A DNA stretch of 64,000 nt. Source: Microbacterium sp. RURRCA19A (lineage in GTDB: Bacteria; Actinomycetota; Actinomycetes; Actinomycetales; Microbacteriaceae). The stretch is taken from the NCBI RefSeq assembly GCF_900156455.1, contig NZ_FTNQ01000002.1, positions 496,001 to 560,000 on the forward strand. Direction: 5' to 3'. The position numbers and the translations under genes were made by a program. Numbering within the stretch: position 1 is the stretch's first letter; the number at the start of each line of letters is the position of its first letter. This document shows positions 29,310 through 36,663 of this stretch, piece by piece. The notes below the pieces were generated by a model. It ran no database searches. It was not told the origin of the DNA and saw only the letters and a list, made by a program, of their open reading frames with translations.

Positions 29310-30250
29310 CCCTCACCTCCCCCCGCCCGGTCGTTGTGGCGGACACCGCGCGGCTCGTCCTTCCCCGGCGCCGACGGCCGCGTCGCGCCGCTGAAGCGGA
29401 TGCCATCCCCGCGGCGCTGCGGCCCGGACGCACCGCGCGCACGCTCGGCGTGATCGCGCTCGTGGTCGGGTGTCTGTACTTCCTTGTGCCGGTCTTCTGG
29501 CTGCTCGTGGCCTCGACGAAGAGCAACGCCGACCTCACCTCGAGCTTCGGCTTCTGGTTCGCCGACTGGAATCTCGGCACCAACTACGACAGCTTGATGC
29601 AGTGGACCCAGGGCCTGTTCTGGCGATGGGTGCTCAACTCGGTCGTCTACTCGGCGGTGGCCGGTGCGGTCGGCACGCTTCTCTCCGTCATGGCCGGATA
29701 CGCGATCGCCAAGTTCGACTTCCCCGGCAAGAAGGTCGCCGTGGGGATCATCCTCGCCGGGCTCCTGCTGCCCATCGCGCTGTTGACGGTGCCGCTGTAC
29801 CTGGAATTCCACGCGCTCGGCCTGACGAACACCGTCTGGGCCGTCATCATCCCGTCGTCGGTGTCGCCCTTCGGCGTCTTCCTCGGCATCGTGTACGCCC
29901 AGAGCTCGGTGCCCGACGAGCTGCTCGAGGCCGCTCGCATCGACGGGGCCAGCGAGGTCCGCACGTTCTTCACGGTGGTCCTGCGCCTCCTCGCGCCGGC
30001 GATGGTGACGATCTTCCTCTTCATCTTCGTCGCGACCTGGAACAACTTCCTCCTGCCGCTGCTGATGATCTCGTCGCCCGAACTGAAGCCCGTCACCCTG
30101 GGCCTGTACGGGATGATGACCTACTTCGCGCCGGACAAGGGCGCGGTCATGCTCGGAGCCCTGCTCGGTGTGCTTCCGCTGATCGTGCTGTTCTTCGGCC
30201 TGCAGCGTTTCTGGCAGTCGGGGCTCGCGGCCGGCGCGGTCAAGGGCTGA
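29306..30250 (+). CDS. ABC sugar importer permease (MalG-like)
   Basis: 314 residues, overlapping the previous permease gene by ATGA. Six helices with a long N-terminal basic leader (residues 1-45). The EAA loop reads VPDELLEAARIDGASEVRTF. The pattern is typical of MalG-type CUT1 permeases. Last gene of the importer operon; it converges on the DeoR regulator gene 15 bp away, with the small stem TGAGGCCC/GGGGCTCA (30248-30268) between them. Confidence 0.92.
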   Translation: MTLTSPRPVVVADTARLVLPRRRRPRRAAEADAIPAALRPGRTARTLGVIALVVGCLYFLVPVFWLLVASTKSNADLTSSFGFWFADWNLGTNYDSLMQWTQGLFWRWVLNSVVYSAVAGAVGTLLSVMAGYAIAKFDFPGKKVAVGIILAGLLLPIALLTVPLYLEFHALGLTNTVWAVIIPSSVSPFGVFLGIVYAQSSVPDELLEAARIDGASEVRTFFTVVLRLLAPAMVTIFLFIFVATWNNFLLPLLMISSPELKPVTLGLYGMMTYFAPDKGAVMLGALLGVLPLIVLFFGLQRFWQSGLAAGAVKG

Positions 30251-30265
30251 GGCCCGCCTCGGGGC

Positions 30266-31072
30266 TCAGGATGCCGTGGTCCCGGCGCGCGTCACGTCCA
30301 GGCCCCGCTCGGCCAGGCGCGCGGCATCGGCGTCGCTGAGGCCGTCGTCGGTGATCAGGGCGTCCACGGCATCGAAACCGCAGATCCGCGCGAACGCGGT
30401 CGTCGCGAGTTTCGTGGAGTCGGCCACCACGACGACCCGGCGCGCGGCCTCGACGAGCGCGGCGTTGACCGCGGCCTCGCCCTCGTCGTGCGTGAACAGA
30501 CCGCGGTCCAGATCGATCGCGCTGACGCCGAGGTAGAGGGTGTCGATCGAGATCGCGGGGAGGATCAGCGACGCCAGCGGGCCGATGAGCTCGTACGATC
30601 GCATGCGTGCGGCCCCGCCGAGGACGACGACGCGCAGCTGGGGGCGGACGATGAGGTCGTTGGCGATGTTGATCGCGTTCGTCACCACGGTCAGCGGGGC
30701 GTGGCTCAGGGCCTCGTCGGCCGAGGACCGCACGCCCACCTCGTAAGCGGCCATGGTGGTGGTCGTCCCGCCGTTGAAGGCGATGACGCTGCCCGGCTCG
30801 ATGGAGTCGGCGACGGCGAGGCTGATCGCGCCCTTCTGCCGCCCCTGGCGGACGGTGCGATACCGCAGGGGCACGTCGCCCGACGAGCCGTTGGCGATCG
30901 CTCCGCCCCGGGTCCGGGTGACGAGCTGCTGGTCGGCGAGGGCGTCGAGGTCGCGTCGGGCCGTCGCCGGAGACACGTCGAAGCGCTCGAGGACTTCCTC
31001 GAGACGGACGCTCCCCCGTTCGACGATGTAGTCCACGAGGTCGGACAGTCGGCGCTCGCGCTCCATCGACAT
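30266..31072 (-). CDS. DeoR family sugar-operon regulator (AgaR/GlpR type)
   Basis: 268 residues. N-terminal winged helix: ERRLSDLVDYIVERGSVRLE then VSPATARRDLDALAD, the DeoR signature. The C-terminal sugar-phosphate sensing domain has FNGGTTTTMAAYEV, VVTNAINIANDL, LGVSAIDLDRGLFT and VVVADSTKLATTAF. Such repressors are released by phosphorylated sugars. It is the distal gene of the GH35-SIS-ROK-PfkB-aldolase operon and probably controls both that operon and the importer through paired TGATTGA-like sites. A tagatose- or galactosamine-phosphate inducer is inference. Confidence 0.9.
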   Translation of the reverse strand: MSMERERRLSDLVDYIVERGSVRLEEVLERFDVSPATARRDLDALADQQLVTRTRGGAIANGSSGDVPLRYRTVRQGRQKGAISLAVADSIEPGSVIAFNGGTTTTMAAYEVGVRSSADEALSHAPLTVVTNAINIANDLIVRPQLRVVVLGGAARMRSYELIGPLASLILPAISIDTLYLGVSAIDLDRGLFTHDEGEAAVNAALVEAARRVVVVADSTKLATTAFARICGFDAVDALITDDGLSDADAARLAERGLDVTRAGTTAS

Positions 31073-31120
31073 TCCCTCTCGCTGCGGCGGCCTGCGGGCG
31101 CGGGCCGTCCGGGTCGCTGG

Positions 31121-31966
31121 TCAGTCTAGGGGGGCGCCCGACAGCACGCGGAGAAGGCGAGCGGCCTCCACCGACATGGCATCCCGCGCCGGAGCGATGT
31201 ACTTGCGCGAATCGACCAGCCGGACATCGGATGCCAGGGTCTCGCGCACGCGTCGCGTGAAGACGTTCGTGAGGTGGGTGGAGACGTTGACCTTGGCGAT
31301 GCCGGAGGCGACCGCGATCTGCAGGTCGCGGTCGGAGACCCCGGACGAACCGTGCAGGACGAGAGGGACCGGGACGGCGTCCCGCAGCCGGGTGATCAAC
31401 GCGAAATCGAGGGTCGCGCTGCGATCCGTCATGGCGTGCGACGAACCCACCGCGACGGCCAGGGCGTCGACACCCGTCTCGTCGACGAAGCGTTCCGCCT
31501 CGTCCGGGTCGGTGCGCACCCCGGGGGCGTGGGCGCCGTCCTTGCCGCCGATCTCCCCCAGCTCCGCCTCGACGATGGCGCCCGCGGCGTGCGCGTAGTC
31601 GACGACACGTCGGGTGTTCGCGACGTTCTCGGCATAGGGGAGCTTCGCACCGTCGTACATGACGGATCCGAAGCCGAGGTCCACCGCCTCGAGGGCGAGC
31701 TCGACGTCCTCCGCGTGGTCGAGGTGCAGCGCGAGGGGCGCCGAGGACCGCGCGGCGATGGCCGCGGTGGCGCGCGCCAGGGGCTCCAACCCGCCGTGGA
31801 ACGCGACGCAGTTCTCGGAGATCTGGAGGATCAGCGGAGCGTCGGCCGCCTCGGCCGCGCGGGCGAGACCCTCGGCCGTCTCGAGGTGGACGATGTTGAA
31901 CGCGCCGATGGCGCTTCGGGTCCGCGCCGCGTGGGAGAGCAGGGCGGCAGTGGGCTCGCAGGGCAT
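31121..31966 (-). CDS. Class II aldolase, tagatose/fructose-bisphosphate type (GatY/KbaY-like)
   Basis: 281 residues, the length of tagatose-bisphosphate aldolases. Zinc-binding and catalytic motifs: LALHLDHAEDVELALEA, SVMYDGAKLPYAENVAN, VEAELGEIGGKDG, AVAVGSSHAMTD and LVLHGSSGVSDRDLQIA. It splits a ketohexose bisphosphate to glyceraldehyde-3-phosphate and dihydroxyacetone phosphate. Operon position next to a PfkB kinase and AgaS-like isomerase favours tagatose-1,6-bisphosphate; fructose-bisphosphate cannot be excluded from sequence. Confidence 0.88.
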   Translation of the reverse strand: MPCEPTAALLSHAARTRSAIGAFNIVHLETAEGLARAAEAADAPLILQISENCVAFHGGLEPLARATAAIAARSSAPLALHLDHAEDVELALEAVDLGFGSVMYDGAKLPYAENVANTRRVVDYAHAAGAIVEAELGEIGGKDGAHAPGVRTDPDEAERFVDETGVDALAVAVGSSHAMTDRSATLDFALITRLRDAVPVPLVLHGSSGVSDRDLQIAVASGIAKVNVSTHLTNVFTRRVRETLASDVRLVDSRKYIAPARDAMSVEAARLLRVLSGAPLD

Positions 31967-31990
31967 TCGGGGTCCTTCAGCTGGAGCGGG

Positions 31991-32896
31991 TCATCGCACG
32001 CGGACGCGCGCGACGAGATCGGGGAGGCGGTCGTCGAGGGTGCCGGCGACGGGGGAGAGGACGGCGGCCGCCGACCACGCGACGGCGGCGGTGGCGACCG
32101 CGGTCGCGTCGAGCGGCTCGCCGCGATCGATCCGGGCGGCGACGGAGGCCACGGCCGCGTCGCCGGCGCCGGTCGGGTTGCCGCGCAGGGCGCGGTCCAG
32201 GGCGGCGTGGACGGGCGCGCCGGCGGGCGGGACCACGATGAGCCCCTCCTCGCCGAGCGAGACGATCACCATTCCGGCGCCGCTGTGCTGCAGCGCCCGG
32301 GCGCCGGCTTCGGGGTCGTCGTATCCGACCGTGCGCTGGAGTTCCGCGCGATTGGGCTTCACGACGTCGGCACCGGCCGCGGCCGCGGCCCACAGTGCGT
32401 CGCCGACGAGATCCGCGATCACGGGTACTCCCGCGGCTCGCGCCCCACCGACGAGCGCGCGGACGTGGGCCAGGTCCGCGTCCGGGGGCAGCGAACCCGA
32501 CACGACGAGGCAGGAGGCCGTGTCGCGCGCCCGGGCCACGGCATCCACGAACGATTCCCATTCGCGGGGGAGGCGCGGGGCGCCCGTCTCGTTCAGCATC
32601 GTCACCGCGCCCGTCTCGGGTTCGGCGATGGCGTAGGTCGACCGGATGCCGGTCCGGGTGCGTACCACGACCAGCTCGACGCCGGGGATCCCCGCCGCGC
32701 GGAGGTCGTCCGGGACGCTCCCGAGGAGCACGGCCGTGACATCGATGCCCTGCTGCGCGGCCACCCGGGCGACGTTCACGGCCTTGCCGCCGAGTCGTCG
32801 CTGCGCCGGGGGGACGCTCTGCGACCCGCCGCGGTCGAGGTCGCGGACCGACAGGGTGAGATCGACCGCGGGATTCGGTGTCGCGGTGACGATCAC
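31991..32896 (-). CDS. PfkB-family phosphosugar kinase (tagatose-6-phosphate kinase/1-phosphofructokinase type)
   Basis: 301 residues from a GTG overlapping the ROK gene stop (GTGA). VTATPNPAVDLTLSVRDLDR and RLGGKAVNVARVAAQQGIDV are typical of the LacC/FruK branch. GNPTGAGDAAVAS carries the catalytic aspartate and anion hole. Members phosphorylate tagatose-6-phosphate or fructose-1-phosphate. Neighbours (isomerase upstream, bisphosphate aldolase downstream) argue for tagatose-6-phosphate. Confidence 0.88.
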   Translation of the reverse strand: MIVTATPNPAVDLTLSVRDLDRGGSQSVPPAQRRLGGKAVNVARVAAQQGIDVTAVLLGSVPDDLRAAGIPGVELVVVRTRTGIRSTYAIAEPETGAVTMLNETGAPRLPREWESFVDAVARARDTASCLVVSGSLPPDADLAHVRALVGGARAAGVPVIADLVGDALWAAAAAGADVVKPNRAELQRTVGYDDPEAGARALQHSGAGMVIVSLGEEGLIVVPPAGAPVHAALDRALRGNPTGAGDAAVASVAARIDRGEPLDATAVATAAVAWSAAAVLSPVAGTLDDRLPDLVARVRVR

Positions 32897-33819
32897 GCCC
32901 GTTCTCCCGCGTCCCGCGCGGCCAGTGCCGCGCCGAGCACGCCCGCGTCCTCGCCGAGCCGGGCCGGGAGGAGGGGGACAGGGCGGAGCCGGTGGTAGTC
33001 GTCGAGCCGCTGCTGGAGTGGGACGAACAGGTCGTCTCCCGCCTGCGCGAGACCGCCGCCGACGATGATCGCCTCGGGGGCGAGGAGGGCCGCCACGTGG
33101 GACAGCCCGAGTCCCAGGGCGTCGACGGCGTCGTCCCACAACTCCCCCGCGACCGGGTCGCCCTGGCGCGCGCGGCGCAGCACGTCGGCCGAGCCGGAGA
33201 CCGGGGTGCCCGTGCGGGCCGCGTACCGTCGCGCGAGGGCGGCGGACGAGGCGGTGGCCTCGAGGCATCCGCGGTTGCCGCACACGCACGGCTCGCCGCC
33301 GGGGCGGACGACCGCATGGCCGATCTCCCCGGCGTAGCCGCCGGCGGTGTGCGCGACACCCCCGACGAACACGGCCGAGGCGATGCCGGTGCCCACCGTG
33401 ACGACGGCCACGTCCGTGAGCCCGCGTCCCGCACCCAGGCGCCGCTCGGCCTCGCCCGCGGCCCGGACGTCGTGCACCACCGTCACCGGAAGTGAGAGCT
33501 CGTCCGCGGCGAGCCGGGCGAGGGGCGCGTCGCGCCACCCGAGGTTCTCCGAGAACACCGCGTGCCCCGAATCGTCCACCAGTCCCGGGGCGCCGATCCC
33601 CACCGACGTCACGGTCGCGAAGCCGGAGAGGGTGCGTAGGCCGTCCGCGGCGGCGCGGAGCACCGCGAGCGCGATGTGCTCCGGCTCCGCCCGCGGCGTG
33701 GGGATGCGCAGCACCGGACCCGGCCGCCCCTCGGCGTCGACGAGGGCGAGCTTGATCGCCGTGCCGCCGATGTCGACCGCTGCGACGGCGGGGCCGGGCC
33801 CCAGGACGGACGCGGTCAT
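32893..33819 (-). CDS. ROK family sugar kinase (probable GalNAc/GlcNAc or hexose kinase)
   Basis: 308 residues from the ATG at 33819, overlapping the SIS gene stop by ATGA. ATP site VAAVDIGGTAIKLALVDAEG, sugar site ENLGWRDAPL, the catalytic VVHDVRAAGEAE (aspartate in place of the usual NDANA pattern) and the zinc motif CVCGNRGCLEA. The ROK family phosphorylates glucose, N-acetylmannosamine, GlcNAc and related sugars. In this operon it most likely makes the 6-phosphate of imported GalNAc, giving the deacetylase its substrate. Confidence 0.88.
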   Translation of the reverse strand: MTASVLGPGPAVAAVDIGGTAIKLALVDAEGRPGPVLRIPTPRAEPEHIALAVLRAAADGLRTLSGFATVTSVGIGAPGLVDDSGHAVFSENLGWRDAPLARLAADELSLPVTVVHDVRAAGEAERRLGAGRGLTDVAVVTVGTGIASAVFVGGVAHTAGGYAGEIGHAVVRPGGEPCVCGNRGCLEATASSAALARRYAARTGTPVSGSADVLRRARQGDPVAGELWDDAVDALGLGLSHVAALLAPEAIIVGGGLAQAGDDLFVPLQQRLDDYHRLRPVPLLPARLGEDAGVLGAALAARDAGERA

Positions 33820-34700
33820 TCCGCGGTGGCGAGGACGACCGAGCGGGTCAGCGATCGCGGGCGGTCGGGGTCCAGGCCCCGGCCGTGAGCGAGGGCGACC
33901 GCGAAGCGCTGCGCCACGACGAGCGCGGCGACCGGATCGAGCGGATGCCATACGAACGTCGCACCCGTGCCCGCGACCTCGTCCGCGAGGCCGACGGGCA
34001 CGGCCCCGAAGGCCCACACCAGACGCCCCGGCTGAGCGATGGCGAGCGGACCGTGGCGGTAGTCCATCGCGGGGTACGACTCGGCCCAGAACTGCGCGGC
34101 CTCGCGGGTCTTGAGGGCCGCTTCGTCGGCGAGGCCGACCGTCCAGTCCTGACCCAGGAACGTGACCTGCTCCGCGCCGACGAGGGTGTCGAGGGGGAGG
34201 TCGAGGGCCGTCTCGGCATCCGCGATCGCCCGGGTGAGGTCCTCGCCCAGGTGCGCGCGCAGCAGCATCAGCACGGTGGTGGCGAAGCGGGTCTGCACGA
34301 CGGAGCGCTCATCCGCGAATCCGAGGTCGATGGTCTGATCCGCCGCCTCGGCCCCCGGTGTGGCGGTGACGGCCGTGAGCAGGACCGTCGGCGTGGTCGT
34401 GCGCCGCAGGAGATCGATGACCTCGGTGGTGGTTCCCGAGCGCGAGATCGCGATGACGCGGTCGTAGGAGCGGTCGTCGGGGAACTCGGATGCCGCGAAC
34501 GCATCGGTCCACCCGTGTCCGCCGGCTTCCCGCAGCCGCGCGTAGCTCTGGGCGATGAACCAGCTCGTTCCGCAGCCGACGACCGCGACGCGCTCGCCGC
34601 GCGCGGGCAGCGCGGAGGCGAAGCCGGGCGCGAGTTCGGCGACGTGGCGCCAGAGGCGGGGCTGCGAGGCGATCTCTTCTTCGACGAATGTGGCGGTCAT
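33816..34700 (-). CDS. SIS-domain sugar isomerase/deaminase (AgaS-like)
   Basis: 294 residues, start at 34700. Two SIS domains: VAVVGCGTSWFIAQSYARLR with IAISRSGTTTEVIDLLRRTT, then a second around FLGQDWTVGLADEAALKTRE and YRHGPLAIAQPG. SIS proteins isomerise or deaminate phosphosugars; AgaS converts galactosamine-6-phosphate to tagatose-6-phosphate plus ammonia. The glutamine-hydrolysing domain of GlmS is absent, so synthesis of glucosamine-6-phosphate is unlikely. Lies between the GH35 and ROK genes. Confidence 0.85.
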   Translation of the reverse strand: MTATFVEEEIASQPRLWRHVAELAPGFASALPARGERVAVVGCGTSWFIAQSYARLREAGGHGWTDAFAASEFPDDRSYDRVIAISRSGTTTEVIDLLRRTTTPTVLLTAVTATPGAEAADQTIDLGFADERSVVQTRFATTVLMLLRAHLGEDLTRAIADAETALDLPLDTLVGAEQVTFLGQDWTVGLADEAALKTREAAQFWAESYPAMDYRHGPLAIAQPGRLVWAFGAVPVGLADEVAGTGATFVWHPLDPVAALVVAQRFAVALAHGRGLDPDRPRSLTRSVVLATAE

Positions 34701-34743
34701 GGTGTCCTTCCGATGGAGTGCGCGGGGCGGGTGCGAGCGGGCG

Positions 34744-36510
34744 TCAGAACGTCTCGATGTACTCCTCGGGCGGGCCGAGTTCGGCCTCCCGGGAGACGAC
34801 GACCGTTTTCGGGCGACCGACGAGGTCCCACACCGCGACGGTGTTGCGGCCGGCGCGGAACGCCGGGGCGGGGACGTACAGGGTGTGTTGCGGGCCGCGC
34901 TCGTCGAGGCGGCCGAGGAAGAGGTCGTTGACCCACACGAGCGCGCGCCGCGCCCCGGGGATGCGCAGATGCGCGTCGGCCGGTGTCTCCACGTCGAGCG
35001 TGGCGACGGCCAGTCCCGACCGGTCGGGGCGTCCGTCGGACACGGATGCCAGGGTCTCGGCATCCGTCGCTTCGATGCGGACCTCGCGCAGATCCCAGCC
35101 CTGGACCTGTCGACGGTCCACCAGGACGGGGCCGAGCAGTCCCTTGGCCGCGCCGATCAGGGGGCCGTAGTTCACGCGGCCGACGTTCTCCACGAGGATG
35201 CTGAGGCGGTGCGTGCCCGGCGGGGTCGAGAGTGTCAGCGTTCCCTCGCCCTCGACGTCGCCGACGGGGATGCCGTCCAGGTAGACGGAGCCGCGATCCG
35301 CGACGCGCGTGACGGTGAGGGTCCAGGAATCCTCGCTTGTGCGCACGTCGGCTTCGTACAGGCCGAGCGCGCCCGGCATCCCGGCTTCGTCGAACGACAG
35401 CACCGCGCCGGCGGGCACGGCGTCGCCCGCGAGCGATCGGGCCGTGGCGAGGGTTCCGGCCGTGGGGGCGAGCGGCGACTCGCTCGGCGGGAGGAAGGTC
35501 GGGACGACCGACTCGATCGTGCGGTCCACGCCGAGCACCGCGCGCAGGGCATGGAACTTCGGGGTGAGCGTGCCGTCCTCCGCGATCGGGGCGTCGGAGT
35601 CGTAGCTCGTGACGGTGGGGGCGAGCACGCCGTCCACGACGTTCGCTCCGGCCCAGGTCCCGAAGTTCGTGCCTCCGTGGGCCATGTAGATGCTCACGCT
35701 GCCGTGGTCGGCGAGGATGTCCGCGAGCGTACCGGCGGCGCTCTCGGGGGAGCGGACGTGGTGGTTCTCGCCCCAGTGGTCGAACCATCCGCTCCAGTAC
35801 TCGGCCGCGAAGAACGGCTCTTCCGGGCGGCGGGTCCGGGCGAGGGCGCGGGCGTCCGCGGCGCGGGAGCCGAGGGTGAGGGCGGTGAGGATGCCGTCGA
35901 CGGCGCCGGCATCGAGCATTCCCGGCGTCGGTCCGTCGGCGGTGTAGATCAGCTCCGTGACCCCGCGCTCCCGCAGCAGGGTCGCGATCGCGGCGACCGC
36001 TCGCGGGTCGTCGCCGAAGCTGCCGAATTCGTTCTCCGCCTGGAAGGCGATGATCGGCCCGCCGTGCGCGGCCTGGAGGGGGACGAGTCGGGGCAGAAGC
36101 ACGTCGAACCACCGTGCGACCTCATCGAGGTAGTCGGGTCGGCCGGTCCGCAGGCCGCGGGCGCCCGCGGTGAACCACACGGGGTAGCCGCCGTTGCTCC
36201 ACTCGGCGCAGATGTACGGGCCCGGGCGCACGATCGCGTCCAGTCCCGCGGATGCCGCGAGTGACAGGAAGTGCTCGATGTCGCGCCACCCCGAGAAGTC
36301 GGGTTCCGCCGCGGCGGACGGCTGGTGGAAGTTCCACGCGACGTAGGTGTCGACCGAGGTCACGCCGAGATCCGCGAGACGCTGCAGGCGGTCCGCCCAC
36401 TGCCCGGGATGCACCCGGAAGTAGTGCATCGACCCGGCGATCACCCGCGTCGGGAGGCCGTTCCGCCAGAAGCGGTTGCTCGACCAGTAGAGCGTGGGGG
36501 CGAGGGTCAT
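34744..36510 (-). CDS. GH35 beta-galactosidase, cytoplasmic
   Basis: 588 residues, no signal peptide. VIAGSMHYFRVHPGQWADRL, VDTYVAWNFHQPS and GGPIIAFQAENEFGSFGDD (acid/base glutamate) define GH35; FFAAEYWSGWFDHWG holds the nucleophile glutamate. C-terminal jelly-roll domains follow from about residue 350. GH35 enzymes remove terminal beta-galactose, often beta-1,3-linked. Being first in an operon with GalNAc-type enzymes, it may split imported galacto-N-biose-like or galactan oligosaccharides. Promoter region upstream carries the second DeoR-like half-site pair. Confidence 0.93.
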   Translation of the reverse strand: MTLAPTLYWSSNRFWRNGLPTRVIAGSMHYFRVHPGQWADRLQRLADLGVTSVDTYVAWNFHQPSAAAEPDFSGWRDIEHFLSLAASAGLDAIVRPGPYICAEWSNGGYPVWFTAGARGLRTGRPDYLDEVARWFDVLLPRLVPLQAAHGGPIIAFQAENEFGSFGDDPRAVAAIATLLRERGVTELIYTADGPTPGMLDAGAVDGILTALTLGSRAADARALARTRRPEEPFFAAEYWSGWFDHWGENHHVRSPESAAGTLADILADHGSVSIYMAHGGTNFGTWAGANVVDGVLAPTVTSYDSDAPIAEDGTLTPKFHALRAVLGVDRTIESVVPTFLPPSESPLAPTAGTLATARSLAGDAVPAGAVLSFDEAGMPGALGLYEADVRTSEDSWTLTVTRVADRGSVYLDGIPVGDVEGEGTLTLSTPPGTHRLSILVENVGRVNYGPLIGAAKGLLGPVLVDRRQVQGWDLREVRIEATDAETLASVSDGRPDRSGLAVATLDVETPADAHLRIPGARRALVWVNDLFLGRLDERGPQHTLYVPAPAFRAGRNTVAVWDLVGRPKTVVVSREAELGPPEEYIETF

Positions 36511-36533
36511 GGGCGGTCCGCTTCGATGAGGAG

Positions 36534-36550
36534 TGATTGTTAGTGATCAT
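36534..36550. promoter_or_regulatory. Second DeoR-like operator (TGATTGT/TGATCAT, 10-bp phase)
   Basis: TGATTGT (36534-36540) and TGATCAT (36544-36550) repeat with 10-bp periodicity, as at 26850-26866, and AATCACT at 36564-36570 gives a further inverted half-site. The site is upstream of the GH35 operon on one side and the ricin-repeat protein on the other, so both could be controlled together. Confidence 0.55.
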
Positions 36551-36663
36551 TAAAGCCTAAAAAAATCACTTGCGCTAATACCCGGATGCTCAATACCGTG
36601 TCGCCATCCGCCATCGGGGCGGATCGGCGCCGTGTGTGCCGACCGAGCAAAGGAGCCGAAACG

